The translations under genes and the position numbers were made by a program. This document shows positions 1 to 11,138 of a stretch of DNA of 64,000 nt, in pieces. Each line of letters starts with the position of its first letter. The first letter of the stretch is position 1. The notes beneath the pieces were generated by a model. That model had not been told where the DNA came from. It did not search any database and saw only the letters and a list, made by a program, of their open reading frames with translations. Origin of the DNA: Cocos nucifera (lineage: Eukaryota; Streptophyta; Magnoliopsida; Arecales; Arecaceae); the NCBI GenBank assembly GCA_006176705.1, contig QRFJ01000007.1, forward strand, positions 469,089 to 533,088, read 5' to 3'.

Positions 1-414
1 GCTATAGGTGGTACCTCCCTCACTCCGCCAGACCTCGAGCAGCCTACCATTGTTGGATGGTACGACTGTCACTATCGACCTGACGACACCATCCTCTTTG
101 CATCAAACCCAGTGCAGCCTCGAGCGGCCCATCATCAGACAGCTACAGCTATCACCATCAAGCTTCACCTATAAAAAGGATCCTCCAGATATGCTAACTC
201 TAAGCTCTAAGCTCTTCTCTCCTTCTCTAAGCTCTGCAGAACTCATTTTCGAGCACTCCATTCCTGTTGGCTAGAGTTGACTTGATCGTTGGAGGGTTCT
301 ACCGGAGCCACCCCCACCGACTTTGGATGGGATTTTATTTTGCAGATCCCTGGTAGCGACCTCGTCCACCTTCACTCCAGCTGGATCCGATGACGATCAG
401 TTTCTGCACCAACA
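1..414 (+). repeat. 5' LTR, 3' portion only
   Basis: The last 414 bases match the 3' LTR at 4281-5175, sharing the TATA region, the GAGCACTCCATT block and the terminal CTGCACCAACA. The LTR ends at 414 and the primer-binding site follows directly. Confidence 0.85.
170..176 (+). promoter_or_regulatory. LTR TATA box
   Basis: TATAAAA lies about 240 bases before the LTR end, and the same site occurs in the 3' LTR at 4924-4930 and, as TATAGAAA, in the right-hand element at 63030. Conservation across copies supports an LTR promoter. Confidence 0.6.
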
Positions 415-434
415 GATTGGCGCTAGAGGAAGGG
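415..434 (+). other. Primer-binding site
   Basis: GATTGGCGCTAGAGGAAGGG directly follows the LTR end, and nearly the same sequence follows the LTR at 63283. The position identifies it as the tRNA primer site; the tRNA species was not determined. Confidence 0.6.
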
Positions 435-546
435 CCCCGAGCCTCCGAGGTTTTCTTGTTCTTAAAGGAGTGCTCGACGATGATTTCTCTCTTCTTTCTT
501 CGGAGATCTCTCTTCTTCCTCTCTAGAGTTTTTTTTCGAAGAGAAA

Positions 547-745
547 ATGCCTCCTAGGAGAGCTTTGACTCGACGATTGGTAGCCTCCGTGCCAGGTCCA
601 TCTGCTCCCATTTCAGCCCCGACAGCCCCGGGTTCCACCTAAAGCCATTGTAGATATGGAGCAGTTCAACCTATTGGTCCAGCAGGTTCGTGCCCTCGTC
701 GAGATGATGCAGGCCGTGCGACAGCTTCTGACGGAGACTTTGCTA
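547..745 (+). pseudogene. gag N-terminal remnant
   Basis: An ATG at 547 opens MPPRRALTRR, which matches MPHRRASTRH, the start of the open gag at 63402. The frame hits a TAA after about 31 codons. The related VDMEQFNLLVQQV segment, comparable to VDTEQFNQ in the right-hand gag, follows in another frame. It is a decayed gag start with no capsid core behind it. Confidence 0.7.
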
Positions 746-779
746 GCAAATCCACCATGAGGATGCCAGGAATCGACCT

Positions 780-1330
780 TAAGGAAGATCATTTGGCCTA
801 GCACACCAATCATCCTTAGGAAGGAGAAACAAAGCAGAAGTTCTCCCGTAGAAGATTTCACAGGAGGGTGGATTGAAGTTTGGCGTAAGCAAGGCCGCCA
901 AACTCCCGCTCGAGCTCGCCATCAAGGTAGCCTCGACAAAGGGGCCTGAAGTTCTCCCGCAGAAGGCTTCACAGGAGGTGGAATGAAGTTCGGCCGCGTT
1001 TACGACCTCTCCAGAAACCACGCAAAGATTTCAAGGCCATGAACTCGACCCCTCACGACTGCCCGAGGGCAATCAAGCCGAACTCTGTACGACCCAAGGA
1101 GGTTCGGACGAAGAGGCATGAAGTTCTCCACGGAAGGATTTCGTGGGAAGATGACGGAATGAAGTTCGCCGCTCTTACGACCTCCCCAGTGCAAGCAAGG
1201 CCCAAACTCCCTCGAGCTCGCCACCAAGGAAGCCCCAATAGAAAGGCGCAAAAAAGTCCTCCTCCCAAAAGGTTCCGCGATCATGCCCTCCGCAACGCTC
1301 CTCGAACTCGAATCCTCATGGAAGTTAAGA
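780..1330 (+). repeat. Imperfect repeats replacing the gag core
   Basis: The phrase GAATGAAGTTCG with flanking AGTTCTCC and TTCACAGGAGG recurs near 870, 979 and 1158 at irregular spacing. The same sequence, in reverse, forms the roughly 130-base units at 45960-46480 in the sister element. It sits between gag N- and C-terminal remnants, where the capsid domain would be. Confidence 0.6.
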
Positions 1331-1401
1331 ACCAGCTACCAAGATCAGAAGAATTACGATCTTCCCTAAGATCGGAAGGATTACAAACAAGCGTGATCAA
1401 A

Positions 1402-1560
1402 GCAAGTACTATCTCTACCATCGCGACCACGACCACGATACTGAGGAATGCATTCAGCTCCGAGATAAAATTGAGGAGCTCATCGAAAAGGGGTGGCTGG
1501 GTAAATTCCTTCGACGCCAGCCTGAAGCAGGAGAAGATCAGCCAAGGGCACTGCCATAGC
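1402..1560 (+). pseudogene. gag C-terminal remnant (Cys-His block)
   Basis: The frame ending in TAG near 1560 reads YHRDHDHDTEECIQLRDKIE, the conserved block near the C-terminus of many plant Gypsy gag proteins, then a charged tail. The same block occurs in the Gypsy gag split at 48024 and in the sister element at 45725-45870. Only this block and the gag start are kept. Confidence 0.7.
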
Positions 1561-1869
1561 CAGAAATGATAAGGAGGTCGGCCACCTCACGGCGTCATCA
1601 ACGCTACCCCTGGGAGGAGTTTGGTACATCGATGATTCATCATCTTCCTACGTCAATAGCCAAGTAGAAGCTTGCTCCAAATTGAGGAAGGCCAGCATGG
1701 AGATAGAGGAGGTCGTCTGGACCCGGAACTTGCTGCCCAAGGAAAATTTGGAGGAACAACGCCCCCACGATCTCTAAAACGGGGATGTGCTGTCTAGTAA
1801 TTTTCCCTTCGGTAAGGAGAGCCTTCGTCCTTAACACGATAATGTTGTTTAAAGATGCAAAAACAGTGC

Positions 1870-4150
1870 GATGACAGTGAAGGAGCGGAGATAAGATCTC
1901 CCCCGAAGCGCGCACTTCGACCTCGGCTGCAGGAGATAAGATCTCTCCGAGCGTCCGCATCAACCTTGACTGCAGGAGATAAGATCTCTCCCGAGGCAAC
2001 CTCGGCTGCAGGAGATAAGATCTCCTCCGAGCATTCCTATCAACCTCGGTCGTAGGAGATAAGATTTCTCCCGAGGCAACCTCGGCCGCAAGAGATAAGA
2101 TCTCCCCTAAGGGTCTGGGCCAACCCTCGGGCTATAGGAGATAAGATCTCCCTCGAGGCAAACTCGACTGCAGGAGATAAGATCTATCCCGAGCGCCTGC
2201 ATCAACCTCGGCCGTAGGAGATAAGATCTCCCCTAAGGGTCCGAGCCAACCTCGATTGCAGGAGATAAGATCTCCCCTGAGGTAAATTCGGTTGCAGGAG
2301 ATAAGATCTCCCCCGAGCGCCCGCATCAATCTCGACCGCAGGAGATAAGATCTTCCCCGAGGCAACCTCGACTGTAGGAGATAAGATCTCCCCCGAGGCA
2401 ACCTCGACTGCAGGAGATAAGATCTCCCCGAGTGCCCGCATCAACCTCAGCCGTAGGAGATAAGATCTCCCATGAGGCAACCTCGACTGCAGGAGATAAG
2501 ATCTTCCCCCGAGGCAACTTCGATTGTAGGAAATAAGATCTCCCCCGAGCGCCCGCATCAACCTCGGCCGCAGGAGATAAGAATCTCTTCCGAGGGCAAC
2601 CTCGGCCGTAGGAAATAAGATCTCCCCTGAGGGTCCAGGCCGACGTCGGCTGCAGGAGATAAGATCTCCCCCGAGGGCAAAACTCGGCTACAGGAGATAA
2701 GATCTCCCTCAAGCGCCCGCATCAATCTTGACCGTCGGATATAAGATCTTCCCTGAGGCAACCTCGGCCGTAGGAGATAAGATCTCCCTTAAGGATCTGG
2801 GCCAACCTCGACTGTAGGAGATAAGATCTTCCCCGAGGCAAATTGGCTGTAGGAGATAAGATCTCTCTCGAGCGCCCGCATCAACCTCGACCGCAGGAGA
2901 TAAGATCTTCCTCGAGGCAACCTCGATCGTAGGAGATAAGATCTCCCCCGAGGCAACCTCGACCGTAGGAGATAAGATCTCCCCTGAGGGTCCGGGCCAA
3001 CCTCGGTTGCAGAAGATTAAGATCTCCTCCGAGGCAAACTCGACTGTAGAAGATAAAGATCTCCTCCGAGCGCCTGCATCAACCTCGACCGTCGGAGATA
3101 AGATCTCCCCCGAGGCAACCTTGGCTACAGGAGATAAGATCTCCCCCGAGCGTCTGCATCAATCTCGGCCATGGGAGATAAGATCTCCCCTAAGGCAACC
3201 TCGGCTGCAGGAGATAAGATCTCTCCCGAGGCAAACCTTGACTGTAGAAGATAAGATCTCTCCCGAGCGTCCGCATCAACCTCGACCACAGGAGATAAGA
3301 TCTCCTCGAGGCAATCTCGACCATAGGAGATAAGATCTCCCCTGAGGGTCCGGGCCAACCTCGGTTGCAGGAGATAAGATCTCCTCCGAGCGCCCACATC
3401 AACCTCGGCCGCAGGAGATAAGATCTCCCCTGAGAGTCTGAGCCAACCTTGGCTGTAGGAGATAAGATCTCCTCCTAGGCAAACTCGGCTGTAGGAGATA
3501 AGATCTCCCCCAAGCGCCCGCATCAACCTCGACCGCAGGAGATAAGATCTCCCCCAAGGCAACCTCGGTCGTAGGAGATAAGATCTCCCTTGAGGGTCCG
3601 GGTTAACCTCAGCTGTAGGAGATAAGATCTCCCCGAGGTAACCTCGGCTGCAGGAGATAAGATCTCCCCTGAGCGACCGAGCCAACCTCGATCGCAAGAG
3701 ATAAGATCTCCCCTGAGGGTCCGGGTTAACCTCGCTGCAGGAGATAAGTTCTCCCCCGAGGCAACCTCGGCTGCAGGAGATAAGATCTCTCCCTGAGCGA
3801 TCGAGCCAACCTCGGCCAGAGATAAGATCTCTTCCGAGCACCCAAGCCCACCTCAGCTAGAGATAAGATCTCTCCCGAGTGACCGAGCCAACCTCGGCCA
3901 AAGATCTCCCGAGCGCCCGAGTCGATCTCGGCCAGAGATAAGATTGGAGACAACCTCGCCCAGAGATAAGATCTCTCTCGAGCGACCACGTCAACCTCGG
4001 CCAGGGATTAGATCTCTCCTGAGCATCCGTATTAATCTCAACTGCAGGAGAGGAGATCTCCCTCGAGTCAGCCTTGGCTACTGGAGATAATATCGCCTCC
4101 GAGGAGCTCAACCTCCGACCTCGACCGCAGGAGATGAGACCTACTTCAAC
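1870..4150 (+). repeat. Palindromic tandem array, units about 38-48 bp
   Basis: The core GAGATAAGATCTC (5-base arms around AAG) recurs roughly fifty times. The spacers alternate among a short form (GAGGCAACCTCGG), a form with GCGCCCGCATC and a form with GGTCCGGGCCAACC. Units degrade toward 3800-4150, where the core shortens. Long frames without stops on the - strand are a by-product of the repeat and look like repeated RSYLL motifs; no gene is inferred. Confidence 0.9.
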
Positions 4151-4263
4151 TTTGGCTGGAGCTGAGATCTCCCCCCCAAACTTCGATCTGAACCAGCACG
4201 GAGCCCAGAAGAGGACTTCGGCAGTCGCCTTTTCTGCACTCCCTTCCTTCGAGTTTTGAACTC

Positions 4264-4280
4264 GAAAATGGGGGGACTAT
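4264..4280 (+). other. Polypurine tract
   Basis: GAAAATGGGGGGACTAT lies directly before the 3' LTR. The sister element has a comparable tract on the - strand at 42561-42580. It is the expected plus-strand primer site. Confidence 0.65.
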
Positions 4281-5175
4281 TATTGGGGATAAACCCCGCT
4301 CCTGCCGAAGTCCAGTTCGATGCTCAGCCTGATGCGGTCGGTAGCCACGGAAGAGCTTCAACTGACGGGTCTCAGTCGAACTCCTTCATCCGGCCGAACT
4401 CCTCGGCAGTCGAGCTTCAGTCGGACTCCCGCAAGAGCCGAACTCCCTCCGCGCTCTTCCAGCCAGACGCCTGTAGGAGCTGAACTTCCTCCAAGCTTCT
4501 CCTTCGGTCGGACTTCTTCAGGAGCCGGACTCCTCTCAGACATCTCCTTCGGCCGATCGGACTCCTCAGCGGTCGAGCTCCTTCCGAACTCCCCAGCGAT
4601 CGAGCCTTAGCTGCACTCCTCCAGCCAGACGCCTATAGGAGCCGAACTCTTTTGGAATCGATATATACCGAGGTCCACCAGCCGACGTCCACTTTCTCAG
4701 AGCTACCGCCATTAAATCTGGTCGAACAGTCACCATCAGTCTGCCACAGGTGACGCTACAGGTAGTGCCCCCCTCACTCCGTCAGACCTCGAGCAGCCCA
4801 CCACTGTCGGATGGTACGGCTGTCATTATCGGCCTGATGACACCATCCTCTCCGCATCAAATCTGGTGCAGCCTCGAGCGGCCTGCCACCAGACAGCAGC
4901 AGCTGTCACCATCAAGCTCCGCCTATAAAAGGGATCCTCCAGATACACTAACTCTAAGCTCTAAGCTCTAAGCTCTCCTCTCATTCTCTAAGCTCTACAG
5001 AACTCATTCCCGAGCACTCCATTTCTGTTGGTCAGAGCTAACTTGATTGTTAGATGGTCCTACCGGAGCCACCCGCACCGGCTCCGAACGGGACTTTATT
5101 TTGCAGGTCTCCGGCGGCGACCTCGTCCACCTCCACTCCAGCTGAGTCCGGCAACGATTAGTTTCTGCACCAATA
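4281..5175 (+). repeat. 3' LTR
   Basis: It begins TATTGGGGATAAACC after the polypurine tract and ends CTGCACCAATA, 895 bases. It has a TATA box at 4924-4930 and the same terminal block as the LTRs at 1-414, 41513, 46904 and 62325. The final CA has become TA. Confidence 0.85.
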
Positions 5176-7447
5176 AATATATTTATAAATTTTATCATAT
5201 TCCTATATAGGATTATCTTCAACCAAACATAATAATTTTTTTTCGGTATCATTTTTTGAAATAATTTTTCTACCAACTAAATATTATAAAAATTATTTTT
5301 TTATAATTATTTTTTTAGGTAAATAATTTTTATAAATTATAATATGATATATTTCAAACGGACCTAACAATTTTTTGCTTTACACCATTGTTTCTTACAT
5401 AAAAAGAAATCAGCAAGGACAATCAAAGCGGTGGGAAGAAAGACAGAAGATGGAGATATAAGGATACCAAACTCTTGATAAGGAAGAAGATTATGAGATA
5501 CCACCGACTTGGCTACATAACTTGAGCAGCCAGAGGGAAGCCCATCCCAAAGAAGTTCACCACAAGATTACCAACCCTCATTGCATGGTACATCCGCCAC
5601 CTCGGGCAGTACACCATGGCTCCTGGGGCTTGAGCTATTTGATTGCCACGTATTAGTAAAATACAAATATCTTCTGCCAAACCTTGCTTGGCGAAGAGGG
5701 TTGATATGGGCTCAAGAGGCTATGCTACGCTCCGGCAAAAGTGGAGGAGTACCCTTACTTGATGGAAAGTGGATGTCAATTTTGGGTCTTCCAGGAGGCC
5801 GTTGTCTTTATTATATGTACATGGAGAAGACCCTTTCAAATTTTGAAAGGTAGCGATGGAAGGTTGTTCACATAAAGAGGACTCAGCTGACAGCCGGATG
5901 TTACCTGCCTAACCTGCGCCCAACCATCACGTTTGTGGCATTGGATATGAAAATCCCAAGAACTTTAGTTGAAAGGGTAATGGAATGTATCAAGGGTTAC
6001 AATTTTACCTTGAGATTGGTAGTTAAGAGACTGGTAGAGAAGTTTAATGAATGACATCATTTTTATTTTGGCTAATTCGATTGTTCTGGATAAATCTAAT
6101 GGTGGAATGTGAAACAGCTGGAATCACTAAATTTCAGGAAAATGCCGTGATGTACATACATTTCCAATTTTGCTCATCTCCTGAGTGAATGAAATCTACC
6201 GATACTTATCATATATCACAAATATTTATTATGATGTTAAGGTTCTCCACATCCTAGCCACCAAAAGTAGGGCCCAATGACCAACTATGGGTTGCAGAGT
6301 TAAGGCCTAATCAAGGAGAAGCCAAGGGAACAACAAATATTATGACCGCATAGGATTCGGTTTGGATTGCATGCTACAACTCGTCTGCGTGAAGTTAGTA
6401 ATTAATTTGTCCTATTTCAATTGAAATAGCCACATTTTTTTCTATTCCTTTAGGTTTATAAGAAGAAATAGTTCTCTCAAATTAATTATCTCCTTTTTTT
6501 TGTCCTTAAACCTGAAGTGTTGAAGTAAGGCTGTTTCGTTTCCTTTAAATATTTCCAAAATCAATTTTAGCTGGTACGCATTATTTAGAAATTAGAAATT
6601 TGATGAAAGAAACATCCTTCGAAATCAATTCTTGAACATAATGAAACTAGGCCAGCAAGCGTCAAGCGTTCTCCAGGACAAGAGCTGGCATGCTTTCAAC
6701 AACGAGAACATTATAACCGACTTGTTTTCCAGTCAGGCATACTGAGGCTTTTATTCCTAGAATTGGATCCATCATTCATGCAGGAAGTTCCAATTGCATT
6801 ATTGATTTATTATCACCACCTGTTACTAAGACTGATCGTAACTTGTTAAATGCATGTTCTATATCAAACTCATATTTACCATGACTGTTGAACCACATAT
6901 TAGAGTAGATAAAGGAGATATTTAATTACTTTCAATTGGATGGATGATATGTTGAGTTCGGCTCGGAGTTTCTATCTAACCTAATCAACATAGGGCATTT
7001 AGTTACTTACAGAAACTTGCATCTAACTTGCTTAAGACAGGAATTTAAGGGTTCATTCTCCCTGAGATGTTTTTTTTTTTCAGTATACAACTTACATGTT
7101 ACCCAACAGATAATTTACTGGGGCTTGCACCAGCGGCCACGAGACTCCTCTGCTTAGCATCCAGAGATTCTGGGTTCAATTTTTGGATGATGCATCTCCA
7201 AAAATCTGAACCAGGATATTTAGCGTGGGTCTCTCTCTCTCTCTCTCAAAAACAAAAGGTTACTCAGCTAAAAAGAGAAAAAGAACCATTCATTTTGTTA
7301 GGTTGAACATGCATCCAAGTTCTACAAAACTTCTGCACCTACACCATGAACATGTTCTAGCTATATGTAAAAGGTCAAAGAAAACGTCAGCAAACTAGAG
7401 TTTTAAGCTTTTTTTTCTTTATTACATGATCTTGTTGCCATCCTTGT
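5176..7447. other. Intergenic, no gene supported
   Basis: AT-rich single-copy-looking sequence. A short + frame at 5581-5853 contains an AWRRGLIWAQEAMLRSG-like stretch that faintly recalls plant LINE reverse transcriptase tails, too weak to call. A CT run lies near 7230. The 3' end of the ABIL transcript probably reaches into the right edge. Confidence 0.5.
7418..7423 (-). terminator. Possible poly(A) signal of ABIL
   Basis: AATAAA on the - strand begins 25 bases after the ABIL stop codon. This would give a very short 3' UTR, so a more distal signal may be the one used. Confidence 0.35.
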
Positions 7448-10400
7448 CTAGGTCTTTCTTTTACCGATCCGAAGAAATGACAAGAAGTTAATCCCTTGCA
7501 GGGTCTTCTTCTTCTGGTCCACACCAAGCAGCAGATGAACATCCTACATGAAATTCCATAGTAATTATTTAGTACAACAATCCTTCTTCCTTTCTTTACA
7601 TAAGCACCTTGTACGCTCTGGTGATGAATGATTTGAGCCTAAGCAATGTTAATCCCATGCAAGATGAAGAAAAATTTCTACCAACATACATATTAGAACT
7701 GATAGCATGGTAAATGAAGTGCTCTGACCATTCAGCAATTGCACAATGCAGACTGGATTTTATGTTGTTGAATTATTTGTACTCTTTATCCTGATCATTC
7801 GTCATAAGATCGAAAAAAAAAATTCCTCTGGATAAGGATGGTGAAGTTGTCCAAAGAAAAGTTAGATCTTACATCTGTATGTGAACCAAATGAAGAATTG
7901 CATGGTTTTGAAAGTATAGATGGGCCTTCGAGAACCGGGACAGCTGTGCTGAATGTTATTCCTGGAAGGAAAAAGAACAATCAATCTATTATACTTCAAA
8001 ATTGAAAAATAATCTGAATCCTCACTTCACACCAAGATGGACCACTTACTTTTCTTATCTAAATCTAAATTGGTGGATATGCATTCCGACAAGAAATATC
8101 GAACTAGGAATTAAAAAAAAGCAAAAAAAGGAAAAAGTCACATTCTCACTACATTCTATCATGAATTAACTGTACTGATGTACAAGAAGAAAATAAACAA
8201 ATAAATGTGAATCCGGTTTATGGCTCGAGTACATCAGGAATGCAGTAAAAATCTATGTAAGAGTTGGACCATGGATCCTGTCATGGTTCTAATAAGGTGG
8301 AGGACTATTAGTCCCACATCAAAGAAGGACTCTGACTTATAAAGAATGGACAATGTTTCCACGTGAGGCATTTTTTAAAAAATAAAACCATGAGGCTCAA
8401 AAACGGCCCACACAATCCTTAAACTGCAGGCTTCTACCCAACGCGGACAATATCTCACGTGCCGAGTCCTGAACCCTTCACCACAAAAGGTCCCAAAATA
8501 AATTTTAACATGGCAATGTGCAAATATATTTGGTCTACGAATCAATCCTACAAATGACTTTTTGAGGAACTCCAACAAGAAAACTGACAAGTCCACGTTT
8601 GTCCAGATTCACTAGTTTGCTTACCTGCACCCACATTGGGAATCTTGAGACTATCACCTGCAACAGAGACTGAAGGACAAATTGCCACCGCCAACTGATC
8701 TTTCCCACTAGGTGTTTCGGATGATATTTTATCAGCAGCCTCATCTCTGTGGATGTATTAAATAAAATCCCTCCCTTCTTTTGTAATTAAAGCACTTATA
8801 GGAATGTCAAATGAGCTCTAAAAATACAGGGAGAACTGAGAAGGATAGGAAACCTGGAGATACCAGTCGACTTTTCAGGATGCTGAGCTGCTGTTTCAAA
8901 GAAAAATATTAAGATGAACTAACAAGTATGATGAAATTTGGAAAAACAAAGTCAGCAGCACATCATTAAGATGGTAACAGAGTATACAAAAATAATAAAA
9001 CATTGCAGTAGCTTCTTTCCTTTTTCTCCTTCACTAAGCAATACACCTTCAGTTGATTAAAAGGTGACTATTCTGTTAAATTGGTTTCGTATGAAAGTTT
9101 TTAAACTAAAATGGCAAGGATCATCATGCTGAACTTCTAATTCTTAGCAGAGATGACACTGTTCAGGATTTAACTATCAAAAGGTATAAAGAATGGATAG
9201 AAGATATAGTTTACATGGTGACAGATAATGCTGGTGATATCGTGGCAGCTTGGCACTCCATCGCACGGCAGACAGATCGAGACTTACAGCATATTGTTGA
9301 CGCATGAGAAGCCTCTGTGCAGTGGATGCCAATTAGATGATTCATATATATAAAAGAAGAGATGCATGAATTAATTAAGTTGCAAAAAGGTCAACAGTCT
9401 TTGCCAACCTAAGAAAAATTATGACATGCATCATATTATCTGTTGTCCATGTCACAGATGTAGTAATAATATTATTGCCATGAGATATTGATAAACTAGA
9501 ATGTGATGATATCTAACTAAATTACCATGATACCATAATGATATACATGAACATCTCTCATTTTTTGGTTAGCTCATATAACCCGAGTCTTTTTCTGCAT
9601 GAACCACGTATATAAACCAAGATCCGCAGAATCTTCCAAGAAGTTCTTTTTGCTGACAAAAAACCAGAGAGAGAGAGAACTGTTACTGACTGAAGATAAC
9701 CATTAACTAACCTGTTTTAAGCAATCAATCTTTTGCTCTGTTTGCACCACCTCGATGTTGCCATGGAGCCGGTGCTCGAGCTTGGATGAAACATTCCCCA
9801 GATGGTCGACCATGGCAACAACTGCATCACAAATGTAGCTCTTTGTGCTCTCCACAACTCTTTCCAAGTTACGAGAGAATATTATGTTAGAGATGTTATT
9901 ATTGCATTGCATTAAGAGGTCCAAATAACTCATATAGAATTGATTGTTCTGGATTTGGGTCTCCATGCGACGGAAGGCTACGTACAGACCAATGCCAAAT
10001 ATTTTAGTCTCTATGCTACTATTTATCCTAGTCCACGATTCATTTCCCTAATCCAACTCAATTTGGTTGTGCTAAAAAGCCTCGGACCGGATCGAGGATG
10101 AAACCAGGCCATACCGATTAGTGGGTTGATACAACTTCAGGTTTGGCCTGAAAGTTCTTTATGGACTGACCCAACCCAAGCTTGTCTAAGGCAAGATTCT
10201 GGGTCACGGCTTGAAGGATTAAAGGCTTCTACTTAGACTTGGATTAGTTTTTCTTTTCAGCTTCTTGTGCAATCCTTTAACCCCTTCTTCTGTTAACAGA
10301 GGTGTCTTTTTTTAAAGACATGCAGCAACATCAATCCTTACAGTTTCTTTTTTTATCGAAATCAATCTTTACTGTTTCTGTTCTCCACTTTGTACATTCT

Positions 10401-11138
10401 TTCACTTCTCTTTTACTGTATGTCAGTTGCTTTCAATAAAGTTGGGTAACTGTGCCGTGCTCTTGCACACAAAATCTTCCCGTTACTTAAAAATAAATAA
10501 AATTTTAAAGGAAAAAACGGAAGAAAATTGTAGGACCCACTCTAATTCTCGCTGATCACCAAAATGGATGATCAGTAATTAGAACGGACAGAGAAACCGG
10601 CCAGAGAGGATCCAAACTCGATGTTCGCATCAAAATTTTCTCCACTTCTTTTAATCAAGAAGCATATTACAATCAACATTGATCACTTCAGTCAGCAAAA
10701 AAAAAAAAAAAGGAATTTCCTGGAAAGAAACTAATAGAAAATAGTTTAAAAGTAGAAGATCTTACAATTTTCTATTACCGGCCTTTAAAAATTCATTCTC
10801 GCAGTAATCTGCCGCGTGGTGGAGTTGAGAGCGCAAGTCTTTCAGTTCCTGCACTCAGTATCGAGTAAACTTAAATAACACATCGCGAGCTCAAGTCATC
10901 CTTCATCGGTAAGAGAAAAAGGATGGACAAGAGAGAAACGGGGGAGAGTGAGAGGTTTACCAACCAGTAGAGCTTGTTGGAAGCGGTCAGTCTCCGTTCC
11001 CGGTTCTTCCGGGTTTAAAAAGGACGGGGACTTTGGGAGAGTCGTCGTGGACACGGTTTCTGCCTCCTCTTTCTCCTTCCCCTTCTCCATCTCCATCTCT
11101 CCTGAGAGATTTTGGACCTCCTCCTCCTCCTGCGTCAT
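7448..11138 (-). CDS. ABIL: ABL interactor-like protein (ABIL), SCAR/WAVE complex subunit, 8 exons
   Basis: Exons: 10965-11138, 10766-10848, 9712-9859, 9215-9314, 8854-8890, 8625-8746, 7873-7961 and 7448-7543; total 849 nt, 282 aa. All phases close and each intron has GT/AG ends. The N-terminus is acidic (EEEEVQ, EKGKEKEEAE). Conserved ABI-family blocks follow: ELKDLRSQLHHAADYCENEF at about 59-78, VVESTKSYICDAVVAMVDHL at 87-106 and QKIDCLKQRLLMRQQYAVSL at about 129-148, then the family's RWSAKLPRYHQHYLSP. The second half is Ser-rich, and the last exon is basic (GINFLSFLRIGKRKT). In plants ABIL proteins belong to the SCAR/WAVE complex, which activates ARP2/3 actin nucleation in the cytoplasm. 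The exon 1 donor (CTG/GTTGGT) is weak; it was chosen because it keeps the frame into ELKDL. The last exon is the least certain. Confidence 0.87.

Larger units (their letters stand above)
1..5175 (+). mobile_element. Non-autonomous Gypsy-type LTR retrotransposon with internal palindromic satellite (left end outside window)
   Basis: The order is partial 5' LTR, primer-binding site, gag scraps, tandem array, polypurine tract and 3' LTR, all on the + strand. No protease, reverse transcriptase, RNase H or integrase is visible between the LTRs, so the element would depend on proteins supplied in trans. Its interior is about 3.9 kb, of which 2.3 kb is short-period repeat. LTR and interior layout match the element at 41513-48023, so the two are one family. 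It resembles LARD or TR-GAG type elements; the class name is inference. The 5' target duplication cannot be checked because the start lies outside the window. Confidence 0.85.

Noticed and set aside
2132..2761. Several - strand frames of 67-128 codons with repeated RSYLLQSRL-type motifs
   Set aside because: They are readings of the palindromic array and shift frame between units, with no start context or non-repeat part.
1870..4150. CRISPR-like array of short repeats
   Set aside because: Spacers are themselves repeated in three types, units are degenerate, and the array lies inside an LTR element in a plant genome.
5581..5853. 90-codon frame with a faint LINE reverse transcriptase tail likeness
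   Set aside because: The likeness covers under 20 residues, and no other LINE domain, poly(A) end or target duplication was found.
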